Shown one piece after another: positions 53,401 to 60,127 of a stretch of 64,000 bases of DNA (positions are counted from its first letter, which is position 1; every line of letters starts with the position of its first letter). Location of the stretch: assembly GCF_041435055.1 (NCBI RefSeq), contig NZ_CP108002.1:6138001-6202000 (forward strand), read 5' to 3'. A program made the position numbers and the translations under genes. The DNA comes from Streptomyces sp. NBC_00341 (lineage in GTDB: Bacteria > Actinomycetota > Actinomycetes > Streptomycetales > Streptomycetaceae). The notes below the pieces were generated by a model, which saw nothing but the letters and a program-made list of their open reading frames with translations, was not told the DNA's origin and ran no database searches.

Positions 53401-54781
53401 CGTCCGCGTTCGCGATCGTCGCGTTGGCGGCGGAGAGCGCGGTCTCGGTCGCCTTCGAGGCGGCTGTGGCGGCGGCCGCGGAGGCGCGGGCCACCTGGAC
53501 CGACTGCTGGGCGTACATCAGGCCCCGGCCGCGCGGAACATGGGCGCTGTCGGCGACGGCCCAGGCCTCCTGCTGCGCGGTCGCGGCCTTCTGCGCGGCC
53601 GTGGCGGCCTTGCCCGCCTGCGCCTTGGCCGAGACGACCAGGGCGGCCACCTTGGTGCGGGCGGCGCTCAGGTCGGCCGTGGCCTTGTCGTAGAACGCCT
53701 GGTCGGGCTTCTCGAAGATCGTGTCCGGGTCGTTGGCGAGCTCGTCCTGCCAGTACTTGCGCCAGATCAGGATCTGCTCGACGATCCAGGCCTGCCGGAT
53801 GGCCTCGACCATGTCGTTGGTCGCGGACTGGGTCGCCGCGGCGGCGTCCGCCTCCGCCTGGATGACCGCGGCCCGCTGGGGGGCCTGCCCCGCGTACTCC
53901 GACTCCCACTCGACCATCGCGGTCATGAGCGGGGCGTTGAGCTTGCGGCGCGGGTCGATCGGGTTCTGGTAGTCACAGGCCGCCCAGGCCTGCTTGAGGT
54001 CCTCGACCTCGACGCGGTACTCGGGCGAGTCCTCGGCCGGTGCCTCGGTCGAGTATCCGCCGCGCCGCAGGTAGGAGGCGATGTCGCTGGAGGTGGTACC
54101 GCCCGAGTAGTCGTATCCGACGTCCCGCAGCATGTCGCTCGCCGCGGCGTCGTTCCAGCTGTCCTTGCCCTCGTTCTCGTCGGTGATGACCCGGGCGCGG
54201 GCGATTGCCTCGTCGCTGGCCTCGCTGTGGCCGTCCCAGCCGAGCGGGGAGACGAGCTGGACCTGGTTGATCGCGGTGAAGTAGTTCACGTCCGCGCCGA
54301 ACGCGGGCGCGTGCCACTCCATGTCGTCGCTGGCCCACGCGGACTCGCGGTAGGGCTTGTTGGCCTCGTCGAGCTCCTCGGTACGCAGGTCCATGGCGTC
54401 CCGGTAGGCCTTGCCGTCGTCCTCGTCGGCGGTTCCGGCCGTGCCCAGGGGGCCGAAGCCGATCCAGCCGATGTCGCCGATGGCCTCGCGGAGCTGCGCG
54501 TCGGTGCCGGTCAGGGCCTCGATGGCCTTGGCCTTCATCTGCGGTCCGCCGACGTGCAGCGCCACACCCGCGAGGCAGCGGTCACGCCGGGGGGACTCGC
54601 CGACGCTGTTACGGGTGTACCCGGTGTCCTCCTCGGGCGCCGGGGCGGCCAGCGCCTGCGGAGCCTGGATCACACCCATCAGTACGGCCGCGGCGGTGAC
54701 GAGCGCCGTCGCACTGGTGGCTCTTGCCAGTGTGGAACGTATGCGACGCCGGCGTCTGCCGACGTCTCTGAGCATTGACAT
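47420..54781 (-). CDS. giant secreted polymorphic toxin (Ala-rich repeats, Tox-REase-5-like tip)
   Basis: This protein has 2453 residues. A signal peptide (residues 1-46, cleavage near ALAAPA) precedes two homologous modules of about 1083 residues each. Each module begins CLAGVALHxGGxxMKAKAIExLTGT and continues into a very long Ala/Glu/Lys-rich coiled-coil-like rod (AAxxAxTAA repeats). A Cys-containing pretoxin region (about 2085-2290) is followed by a 154-residue tip (2300-2453). The tip has VKLDGYQDGKLIDAK, the restriction-endonuclease-fold D...DxK core (Asp2365, Asp2374, Lys2376) of Tox-REase-5 DNases. The rod would present the DNase at a distance from the producer's wall. Confidence 0.88.
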   Translation of the reverse strand: MSMLRDVGRRRRRIRSTLARATSATALVTAAAVLMGVIQAPQALAAPAPEEDTGYTRNSVGESPRRDRCLAGVALHVGGPQMKAKAIEALTGTDAQLREAIGDIGWIGFGPLGTAGTADEDDGKAYRDAMDLRTEELDEANKPYRESAWASDDMEWHAPAFGADVNYFTAINQVQLVSPLGWDGHSEASDEAIARARVITDENEGKDSWNDAAASDMLRDVGYDYSGGTTSSDIASYLRRGGYSTEAPAEDSPEYRVEVEDLKQAWAACDYQNPIDPRRKLNAPLMTAMVEWESEYAGQAPQRAAVIQAEADAAAATQSATNDMVEAIRQAWIVEQILIWRKYWQDELANDPDTIFEKPDQAFYDKATADLSAARTKVAALVVSAKAQAGKAATAAQKAATAQQEAWAVADSAHVPRGRGLMYAQQSVQVARASAAAATAASKATETALSAANATIANADALLAKAQTDSHAISTEFRRVAAEEAAAQAKAAADSAETNAGAAADSAKTAKDARTTAEQKRNKAETAAATAASERAKAQTEKANAAASRATAATERAKAQEAEQRAATQQTTASSADTAAETATTDATAKRKVATEKAKAAQTAREKAVVALRAKQAVAARAAALEAAATAAEGTAAATETRASATAARTAASQAAQAATAAQTAADEATTAAVGARTAATKAEGAAKRAEADAVKAWSAYRTSLDASSSAYAAAAVALDASQDAALLADNAATASGNATELAKKAEQESVAAGTGAAAAVKTAATAVGRAYAAGQAALAARDSAKEAITASNEAIAVGTPYRVTDSSAAFAVLVGQSSKTIAEQQAAAAEAKATEAAAASESAQQAATQATGDAKLAAEAAARAASDSVRAVEAVTRAQASAAEASAAHKGAKSASTEAAGFSEQAGTDAASAALLATDARDTADAADREATDAERHVAEANEKAGRAGEAAKGAQDKADQAEKDAKDAEGKASDAQGDSTAAEDAAEQAEKEQREKNEAAHQDALAEGVTPIKGGADNWPVLGEREEKILLDACGQTCVDDYRGGLKAVSVDLVAWVKANGGQILFDQLDAADVKECLAGYDVEDCLWDLVDIASSVAIVGRVPALAQAVEKVSEGVRQIFVDADNALRRLTELTAVISDVRSTPRLNQCLAGVALHAGGAKMKAKAIEGLTGTNEQLDAVIGDVGWIGFMPLGQARDQDEKAGYAFRDAMAAREALLEDANRPYAMSSFDDGITLHAPEFGEDILGFTLASQAELSQRLGWDDHTNAGDEALAKAREVTEQNRGKDSWHDFEADVMLRPSNVSNTRYSGGTTSADIASYLRHGGFLGKKVAEDSPEFRVEVESLKQDWASCNHQDPVDPRNSLSEVVSQASAEWDAEYAGQAAPRAVIMQAEADAAAATRSTADNMVEAIGQAWLADQILRWQKYWHDQLENDPDDILKPKQALFDKAKTDLAKARGKVQALVTTSQQQATAAKAAAQRAVTGQQQAWAIADAAEVPRGRGLLYAQQSVQVARASGAAATAAAKATETALNAANATVSTSEALLALAKTEAHAVNTEFRRIAAQEAASQAKAAADSADAYAASAAANAATAKKAKETALAEEEDARKAAAEAQRTRAVAELERANAAAYRATAESERDKAAGHEADAVAQGRIASDARASAEASGATASSRRADAEQAERDAVAARGDALEAEQRRDSLKAKAAALEAHADAVDSTDAAEAARAAATDARSAADTATTAATNARASANAATTAATNAREAATKAQGAAARAKAASDATWASYLVAAGSAAAAHAAAAEAIDASEAAALDAKGAKEESEKASAAAKTAKEEAAAARSEAVQTASWAATTAGKALAAVQSSLAARDSAAAVNKPANEAISLGGPYQETDSSAAFATLLGQQSLTVAQQQAAAAGATADMAEGFSAEAKALAAKAAADMKLAAEASAAAASDAVRAAKAYQRAQSSATQAAADAKLAQASAKRADGYAQSAGADVAKAWTASNDAQTDAAAADSAATEAEHDAASARATATKAEEDAASARSTATKAETDATAAEKASEGAWDAANEAQEAADRTEKSGNTDQITQGVTTGIGGVWAVLDHIEYIGDPKNVVKDNCNPIIHFGDCTITADVTYKSHVDLFMCMATPESYSGSCPNAETVYLGPEVSDAETKRMSYTLSMVDFNSGIDPVDILLGDFIGCAKLITPGVSGGSWGDCAWAASWFVAGALFKAAKTAVTAMDAAARTGIGFVDAWKALRSVGLTEAAVEGMVSRIVRKLNDACETVSTATFRQASFSAAASSGGKTGPGCWVGGLNGPGAWSQANEGMSAGAAAYQQRVTGGVPEGFVYKLKMKYPVAGRKGEYVKLDGYQDGKLIDAKFWEDSKIIDPATGKFKPFITAPVTEAKAQVAGAKAAGSNTYTPIVYYVSTPEAATAFRHMVADTPELAGKIDVIYMP
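48540..54590. repeat. in-frame internal duplication within giant toxin gene
   Basis: Two long homologous units are offset by about 3,250 bp. Module heads are at about 54571 and 51322, and the PRGRGLxYAQQSVQVARAS segments are at about 53531 and 50279, giving 3249 and 3252 bp. The second copy has diverged, so the event is not recent. Confidence 0.8.
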
Positions 54782-54943
54782 GTCTGCCTTGCAATCTCTA
54801 GACCGTTCGGCAGCACCTCTGCATGAGCATGACAGGCGGCCCGCTGTCCGGGTCAGACTCCCCGCGGCGCGACAACTGCCGGCGTGCTCGCCTCTTCCAC
54901 ACGTCGACGCTGCCGCTTGCTCCGTGAGAGTGCCATGAACACG

Positions 54944-54957
54944 CCTTCACGTGAAGG
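54944..54957. promoter_or_regulatory. 14-bp perfect palindrome CCTTCACGTGAAGG
   Basis: A perfect palindrome about 163 bp upstream of the giant toxin start and about 260 bp upstream of the cellulase gene. It is a plausible repressor site; the binding protein is unknown. Confidence 0.45.
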
Positions 54958-55142
54958 TTGAATGATCTTCACTAACCGGGCACAGGATTCAGTAGTGGGC
55001 AAAGTGATCCACTTATTGATCATCTTGTTATCCGGTGGGACGCCCGAACCCCGGGCGCGGGCCGGGTCGTCGGAATCTCCCGGTGTCGGATGCCTTCTGC
55101 GCCATCGGCGTACGGGTGTACGGTCTCGGGCCAACGGAGAAA

Positions 55143-55156
55143 TGGGAGCGCTCCCA
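55143..55156. promoter_or_regulatory. CebR operator (cellulose regulon)
   Basis: TGGGAGCGCTCCCA is an exact copy of the CebR-binding palindrome that represses cellulose and cellobiose genes in Streptomyces. It sits 62 bp upstream of the cellulase start. Confidence 0.88.
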
Positions 55157-55217
55157 TATCCCGCACAACTCCCATGGCTCCCATCGTCGTTGTCCGCTTC
55201 GCACGAGGAGGAACGCC

Positions 55218-56588
55218 TTGAAACGCTTTCTCGCCTTACTGGCGACCTGCGCGACGGTCCTGGGCCTCACGGCACTGGTCACTCCCCAGGCGGCGGTGGC
55301 CGCCACCGGCTGCCGGGTCGACTACACCGTCACCAACACCTGGCAGGGCGGCTTCCAGGCCGCGGTGAAGATCACCAACCTGGGCGCCCCCGTAGCCGGC
55401 TGGAAGCTCGGATTCGCCATGCCTGACACGGGGCAGCGGCTCGCGCAGGGCTGGAACGCCACCTGGTCGCAGTCCGGCTCCGCCGTCACCGCCACCGCCC
55501 CGGACTGGAACGCCGCGCTGGCCACCGGCGCGGCGGCCGACCTGGGGTTCACGGGCTCCTTCACGGGCGCCAACCCGGCCCCCTCCGCGTTCACGCTCAA
55601 CGGCGTCACCTGCACGGGCTCCGACGGGCCCCCGCCGGTCGTGGACGACGGCACCCCCGTGGGGATCAACGGACGGCTCCACGTCTGCGGAGTGAACCTG
55701 TGCAACCAGTACGACCGCCCCGTACAGCTGCGGGGCATGAGCACCCACGGCATCCAGTGGTTCAGTCAGTGCTACAACGCCGCCTCGATGGACGCGCTGG
55801 CCCATGACTGGAAGGCGGACCTCCTGCGCATCGCGATGTACGTGCAGGAAGACGGCTACGAGACCGACCCGGCGGGCTTCACGGACCGCGTGAACGGCCT
55901 CGTCGACATGGCCGAGGACCGGGGCATGTACGCCCTGATCGACTTCCACACCCTGACGCCGGGCGATCCGAACTACAACCTCGACCGCGCCAGGACGTTC
56001 TTCGCCTCCGTCGTCGCCCGCAACGCCGACAAGGCGAACGTGATCTACGAGATCGCCAACGAGCCCAACGGCGTGAGCTGGTCGGCCATCAAGAGCTACG
56101 CCGAACAGGTCATCCCGGTCATCCGGGCCGCCGACCCGGACGCGGTCGTCATCGTCGGCACCCGTGGCTGGTCCTCCCTGGGAGTCTCCGACGGCTCGGG
56201 CGAGAGCGAGATCGTCAACAACCCCGTCAACGCCGCCAACATCATGTACACGTTCCACTTCTACGCCGCGAGCCACAAGGACAACTACCGCGCGGCCGTG
56301 AGCCGGGCCGCCACACAACTGCCGCTGTTCGTGACCGAGTTCGGCACGGTGAGTGCCACCGGCGGTGGGACGATGGACCGGGCGAGCACCACGACCTGGC
56401 TGGACCTCCTCGACCAGCTGAAGATCAGCTACGCGAACTGGACCTACTCCGACGCTCCGGAGAGCAGCGCCGCGCTCCGGCCGGGTACGTGCGACGGCAC
56501 GGACTACAGCACCAGCGGCGTGCTGACCGAGTCCGGAGCACTGCTCAAGGACCGGATCAGCACTCCGGACCACTTCCCGACCGGCTGA
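55218..56588 (+). CDS. secreted cellulase: CBM2 + GH5 endoglucanase
   Basis: This protein has 456 residues from TTG 55218 (GAGGAGG upstream). The signal peptide is residues 1-29. An N-terminal CBM2 cellulose-binding module (residues about 31-133) is bounded by Cys32 and Cys132, with the exposed Trp residues of the family. A short Pro-rich linker leads to a GH5 catalytic domain (about 150-440) with acid/base Glu282 (EIANEPN) and nucleophile Glu374 (FVTEFG). It hydrolyses internal beta-1,4 bonds of cellulose outside the cell. The CebR box upstream means induction by cellobiose. Confidence 0.95.
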   Translation: MKRFLALLATCATVLGLTALVTPQAAVAATGCRVDYTVTNTWQGGFQAAVKITNLGAPVAGWKLGFAMPDTGQRLAQGWNATWSQSGSAVTATAPDWNAALATGAAADLGFTGSFTGANPAPSAFTLNGVTCTGSDGPPPVVDDGTPVGINGRLHVCGVNLCNQYDRPVQLRGMSTHGIQWFSQCYNAASMDALAHDWKADLLRIAMYVQEDGYETDPAGFTDRVNGLVDMAEDRGMYALIDFHTLTPGDPNYNLDRARTFFASVVARNADKANVIYEIANEPNGVSWSAIKSYAEQVIPVIRAADPDAVVIVGTRGWSSLGVSDGSGESEIVNNPVNAANIMYTFHFYAASHKDNYRAAVSRAATQLPLFVTEFGTVSATGGGTMDRASTTTWLDLLDQLKISYANWTYSDAPESSAALRPGTCDGTDYSTSGVLTESGALLKDRISTPDHFPTG

Positions 56589-56607
56589 CCCTTCCTAAGC
56601 TCTGGTC

Positions 56608-57081
56608 ATGGACGGATATCAGGGCCTGACGGCATTGATCGAATCGGCCTGGGAAGAACTGAACGGCTCCGATGCGGGCCGCCGGGACCTCTGCCTCGAT
56701 GTCATCAGCGACGTCCTGGAAACGGGTCGCCTGACGCCGGGTGACGCCGAGCGGGCCGTCGAACACCTCGTCGCAGTCGCGCTTTCCGACGAGAGCCACC
56801 CGGTACGGGAGTCCGCGCTGCACGCGGTTCTCACCGCCTCCACGCACTACGAGCTCCCCTACCGGGTGGTGGAGCCGCTCGCCGTCGGTGCGGATGCCTT
56901 TGAGCCTGTGCTCCTGGACTACGTCCTGGGCGTACTCGGCTCGACTCATGACCAGGCGGTGCTTCCGGTCGTTGAACGGTTCCTTCAGCATCCCCACCCC
57001 GAGGTGCGCCGGGAGGCCGCGGAGGCGGTGAACGAAGTGCGCCGGAGCCGGGAGACCGCTCAGGGAGAGGCTGTCCAGTAG
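56608..57081 (+). CDS. small HEAT-repeat protein
   Basis: This 157-residue all-helical protein has three to four HEAT-like repeats (HPVRESALHAVLTAS, LLDYVLGVLGST, HPEVRREAAEAVNEVRRS). There is no signal peptide. Small HEAT proteins of this type often occur as immunity or accessory proteins in toxin regions, and the next gene encodes an Imm53 protein. No direct partner is visible. Confidence 0.7.
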   Translation: MDGYQGLTALIESAWEELNGSDAGRRDLCLDVISDVLETGRLTPGDAERAVEHLVAVALSDESHPVRESALHAVLTASTHYELPYRVVEPLAVGADAFEPVLLDYVLGVLGSTHDQAVLPVVERFLQHPHPEVRREAAEAVNEVRRSRETAQGEAVQ

Positions 57082-57203
57082 CTCCGGAACTCAGCGGCTG
57101 GGCCGCACAGCAACCGCTTCGGCCTGGGGTACACCCCGACGGACTACCTCTCGGCGCGGGCGACTCCCAGCCAGGTGCCCACAGGGTGCGCCGGCCCCTC
57201 AGG
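57082..57203. other. intergenic spacer with possible gene remnant
   Basis: One frame reads GLGYTPTDYLSARATPSQ, which looks protein-like but matches nothing I can name. It is too short to call and may be a remnant of a lost toxin tip. Confidence 0.2.
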
Positions 57204-57545
57204 TCACCGGTTCGGCGTCTCCGGCTCCGCACCGGTCCAGGGAGCGGTCGTTGTCGCCCACGTTCGGAACAGGGCGAGGGCCTCAGTGAGGTTTCCGGGG
57301 CCGCACGCGGCGTGGAAGGTCTTCTCGGCGGTCCAGGTACGGACCCAGTCCTGCGTGCTGCGGCTGAACCCCTGGAGGCTGTACTCGCGTTCTTCCAGGT
57401 CCGTCTCCTCAAGATCGATCTCGATGGTCCAGCCCGGGTTGTCGAGCGTGGCGATCTTCACGCCCCACTCGTGCTCCCAGTCGCCGTCGCACTGCTGCGC
57501 GTACCAGTTCTGCAGCCAGTCGAGAAGGGGCTCCGCATCGCTCAT
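57204..57545 (-). CDS. Imm53-family immunity protein (orphan)
   Basis: This 113-residue protein is nearly all Imm53 domain: LLDWLQNWYAQQCDGDWEHEWGVKIATLDNPGWTIEIDLEETDLEE. Imm53 proteins protect against polymorphic-toxin tips. No toxin gene lies next to it in this window, so it appears to be an orphan or a defence against neighbours' toxins. The start ATG is at 57545, with 109 bp to the divergent VOC gene. Confidence 0.88.
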   Translation of the reverse strand: MSDAEPLLDWLQNWYAQQCDGDWEHEWGVKIATLDNPGWTIEIDLEETDLEEREYSLQGFSRSTQDWVRTWTAEKTFHAACGPGNLTEALALFRTWATTTAPWTGAEPETPNR

Positions 57546-57654
57546 GGCCGGAGATGCTAAGTGAGTCGCGCACAGAGGGCCCGGCCGGTACCGGCCGGGC
57601 CCGCAGGCGGCCTGGACAGTACGCTGGCCCCCGTCCGTACGGTCTGGGGGAGTC

Positions 57655-58050
57655 ATGGCGAGTAGGTTCACCGAGTTGTCCGTCGACTGCCACGATCCGG
57701 AGCGGCTCGCGGCCTTCTGGTGCGAGGTGCTGGATTTCCAGGTGATCGACCGGAGTGAGGGCAAGGTCGAGATCGGCTCCTGGGCGCCGACCGTCGAAGA
57801 CGTCCGGACCCGCCAGATGCCGCCCACCCTGGTGTTCATCCAGGTGTCCGAGGGCAAGGCCGTGAAGAACCGGCTCCACCTCGACGTCAGCCCGATCGAC
57901 GACAGCACCGAGGGCGAGGTGAGCCGCTTGCTCGGTCTCGGTGCCACCAGGACGGACGTGGGTCAGGGCTCGGACCGGAACTGGGTGGTCATGGCAGATC
58001 CCGAGGGCAACGAGTTCTGCGTCCTGCGCACCCTGGCGCCGCAGAACTAG
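57655..58050 (+). CDS. VOC-family protein
   Basis: This 131-residue protein has paired VOC motifs (LSVDCHDPERLAAFWCEVLDFQVI and LHLDVSPID ... WVVMADPEGNEFCVL). It resembles the glyoxalase/bleomycin-resistance-like group typical of Streptomyces; the substrate is unknown. GGGGGAG precedes the ATG. It ends before the tRNA-Arg terminator. Confidence 0.85.
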   Translation: MASRFTELSVDCHDPERLAAFWCEVLDFQVIDRSEGKVEIGSWAPTVEDVRTRQMPPTLVFIQVSEGKAVKNRLHLDVSPIDDSTEGEVSRLLGLGATRTDVGQGSDRNWVVMADPEGNEFCVLRTLAPQN

Positions 58051-58108
58051 GGCCTGGACGCGGGCCTGACAGCGCTGGTCACCGGTCACTGGTCACGCAA
58101 CGACAAAA

Positions 58109-58139
58109 GAGCCGGACCCAGTGACACTGGGTCCGGCTC
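58109..58139 (-). terminator. tRNA-Arg terminator
   Basis: A 15-bp perfect inverted repeat (GAGCCGGACCCAGTG) with almost no loop is followed on the minus strand by TTTT, as for a Rho-independent terminator. It lies 55 bp downstream of the tRNA. Confidence 0.85.
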
Positions 58140-58194
58140 TCGAAGTCTGGCACTTCACCTGTCCAGCGCCGTAATCACGCTGTTCCGGTGGAAG

Positions 58195-58266
58195 TGCCCC
58201 CGGCAGGATTCGAACCTGCGCACCCGGCTCCGGAGGCCGATGCTCTATCCCCTGAGCTACGGGGGC
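58195..58266 (-). tRNA. tRNA-Arg(CCG)
   Basis: A 72-nt cloverleaf on the minus strand has acceptor stem GCCCCCG/CGGGGGC, D-stem GCTC/GAGC, a CTCCGGA anticodon loop giving anticodon CCG (codon CGG), and T-arm GCAGG-TTCGAAT-CCTGC. CCA is not encoded. The neighbouring gene encodes an ArgS-like protein. Confidence 0.95.
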
Positions 58267-58517
58267 GTATCGCGGTGTTGCTCTGCGACGGGTGAAACAC
58301 TACCAGCTTCGACGGGGTGGCCGTGAACAGGTATTTCCGCGCCGCCACAGAGTCGCCGCGCAGGCACCACAGAGACAGCGCGGAGCCGCCGCGAAGGGGC
58401 TGGACGGCGCGCCCGGACCGTCGCACACACATCCGGCCAACCTTCGCCGCCACCCCTCCGGGGACGGAAGTGGGCAAAACCCGGACGCAGCCACTCCGGC
58501 CCGCCTACTCTCGAAGA

Positions 58518-58952
58518 GTGTCAGTGGCGTCCGGCCGCGTGCTTGTTGTCGACGACAACAAGGTCATCCGGCAGTTGATCAGGGTCAATCTTGAGCTTGA
58601 GGGCTTCGAGGTCGTGACCGCGGCCGATGGTGTCGAGTGTCTGGATCTGGTGCATCGGGTCAGCCCCGATGTCATCACGCTCGATGTCGTCATGCCCCGG
58701 CTGGACGGTCTGCAGACGGCCACCAGACTCCGCTCCGATCCGCGGACCCGGCATCTGCCCGTCGCGATCATCAGTGCCTGTACGCCGTACGAGGTGGACA
58801 ACGGCGTGGCGGCGGGGGTCGACGCGTTCCTGGCGAAGCCCTTCGAGCCGAGCGAGCTGGTGCGGGTCGTACGACAGTTGATGGAGCGCGGCCGGCCGCC
58901 CGCGCTCGACGGCAGGCAGGGTGCGGGGCGGGCGGAGAGCGCCGCCGGCTGA
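58518..58952 (+). CDS. single-domain response regulator (CheY-like)
   Basis: This 144-residue receiver domain has Asp12/Asp13, phospho-acceptor Asp56 (ITLDVVMP), Ser87 and Lys107 (FLAKPFEP). There is no output domain, so it probably acts by protein-protein contact or phosphorelay. The GTG at 58518 is used; a second in-frame GTG at 58524 would remove two residues. No histidine kinase is adjacent. Confidence 0.88.
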   Translation: MSVASGRVLVVDDNKVIRQLIRVNLELEGFEVVTAADGVECLDLVHRVSPDVITLDVVMPRLDGLQTATRLRSDPRTRHLPVAIISACTPYEVDNGVAAGVDAFLAKPFEPSELVRVVRQLMERGRPPALDGRQGAGRAESAAG

Positions 58953-59018
58953 CCGGATGCTGACCGGATGGCGAAACCGGTTCGCGAAAGGCCCCCCTCC
59001 CTCCCATACGCTTGTCCC

Positions 59019-60101
59019 GTGACCCCCGCCGATCTCTCCTCGACCGTGCTGCACGCCGTGCGCCGCGCGGTCGACGAGGACGCCTTGCGCGCGCCCGTGC
59101 CCGCGCGCGTGCGAGTGGAGAGGACGCGGCCCGGCGGGCGCGGCGACTACGCCAGTGCCGTCGCCCTCCAGCTGGCCGGGCCCGCCGCACTGCCCGCACG
59201 CGAGGTGGCCGAGATCCTTCGGATGCGCATCGCCGGGGCGCCCGGGATCGGGCGGGTCGAGATCACCGGCCCCGGCTTCCTGAACTTCACGCTCGACGCC
59301 GCCACCGACGCCGCCGCCCACGGCGCACTCGTCCGCCAGGTGCTGGAGCGCGGGACGCGGTACGGGCACGGCGACGCGCTCGCCGGGGCACCCCTGCAAT
59401 TCAGCCACGCCCGCGAGGTCCGGGCCGCGGTCACCGCCGACGCGGTGCGCCGGCTGGTACGGGCCCAGGGCGCACCCGTACGCATCAGCTGCGACGAGGC
59501 CGCCGACCCGGACTGGGCAGGGCTGGGGATCACCGTCGACGCCCACGGACGGCCCCCCGTACCCCTCACGGAGATACGGCCCGTCCCGGCCGGTGCCGCC
59601 GCCGGTGAGCTGCTCGCACGGCTCGGGCCCGACGCCACCCGCTGGGGGCTGCTCCGGCCGGCCGGGCACGACCGCGCCCCGCTCGGGGGCGAGCTCCTCG
59701 TCCAGGGCGAGGGCAACCCGCTGTTCCTGGTCCGCTACGCGCACGCCCGCACCCGTGCGCTGAGCCGCGGCGCGAAACTGCTCGGGTTCACGGGCGACCC
59801 CGGCCAGGACGCAGGTGAGGCGCCGGGGCCCGAGGCGCTCGCGCTCCTCGCCGTCGTCGCCGACCACCCCGCCGTCCTCGCCGCCGCCGCCCGCCACCGC
59901 GCACCCGACCGGCTCGCCCGCCACCTCGAAGCGGTCGCGCACGCGTTCTTCGACTTCCACGACGCCGCGTCACCGCTTCCCGCCGGGGACGAGAAACCCT
60001 CGGCCGCCCACCGCACCCGGCTCGCCCTCGCCGAAGCCGCCGGGACGGTGCTGGCAGGCGGCCTGTCCCTGCTCGGCGTCAGCGCGCCCCCGTACCTCTG
60101 A
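59019..60101 (+). CDS. ArgS-related protein (NrtL-like) lacking the catalytic domain
   Basis: This protein has 360 residues from GTG 59019. It contains an N-terminal arginyl-tRNA synthetase recognition-like domain (GDYASAVALQLA ... GPGFLNFTLD) and a C-terminal DALR anticodon-binding domain (YAHARTRALSR ... AHAFFDFHD). The Rossmann catalytic core with HIGH/KMSKS motifs is absent; about 100 residues of unrelated sequence lie between. It cannot charge tRNA. It sits 752 bp from tRNA-Arg(CCG) and 26 bp before lysA. Actinomycete annotations call such proteins NrtL; the role is unknown. Confidence 0.82.
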   Translation: MTPADLSSTVLHAVRRAVDEDALRAPVPARVRVERTRPGGRGDYASAVALQLAGPAALPAREVAEILRMRIAGAPGIGRVEITGPGFLNFTLDAATDAAAHGALVRQVLERGTRYGHGDALAGAPLQFSHAREVRAAVTADAVRRLVRAQGAPVRISCDEAADPDWAGLGITVDAHGRPPVPLTEIRPVPAGAAAGELLARLGPDATRWGLLRPAGHDRAPLGGELLVQGEGNPLFLVRYAHARTRALSRGAKLLGFTGDPGQDAGEAPGPEALALLAVVADHPAVLAAAARHRAPDRLARHLEAVAHAFFDFHDAASPLPAGDEKPSAAHRTRLALAEAAGTVLAGGLSLLGVSAPPYL

Positions 60102-60127
60102 GAGACCCGAGAGAGCAGAGCAACACG

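Larger units (their letters stand above)
54782..55217. promoter_or_regulatory. divergent region between giant toxin and cellulase
   Basis: No gene is seen in this 436 bp. It contains a 14-bp palindrome at 54944-54957, an AT-rich stretch around 54960-55030 and the CebR box at 55143-55156, listed separately. Confidence 0.6.

Noticed and set aside
48540..54590. CRISPR-like regular repeats
   Set aside because: They are protein-coding Ala-rich repeats inside one open reading frame, with no constant repeat-spacer units or cas genes.
49394..54778. Very long plus-strand open frame (about 1790 codons) across the giant toxin
   Set aside because: It is antisense to a gene with a signal peptide, two matching modules and a nuclease tip. 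Its own translation is Gly/Arg/Leu-rich low complexity, a by-product of GC-rich codon bias.
57082..57203. Remnant toxin tip upstream of Imm53
   Set aside because: Only about 20 protein-like residues in one frame; not enough to support a named family.
58140..58300. Integrative element attached at tRNA-Arg
   Set aside because: I searched around the tRNA for an integrase gene and a direct repeat of its 3' end and found neither in this window.
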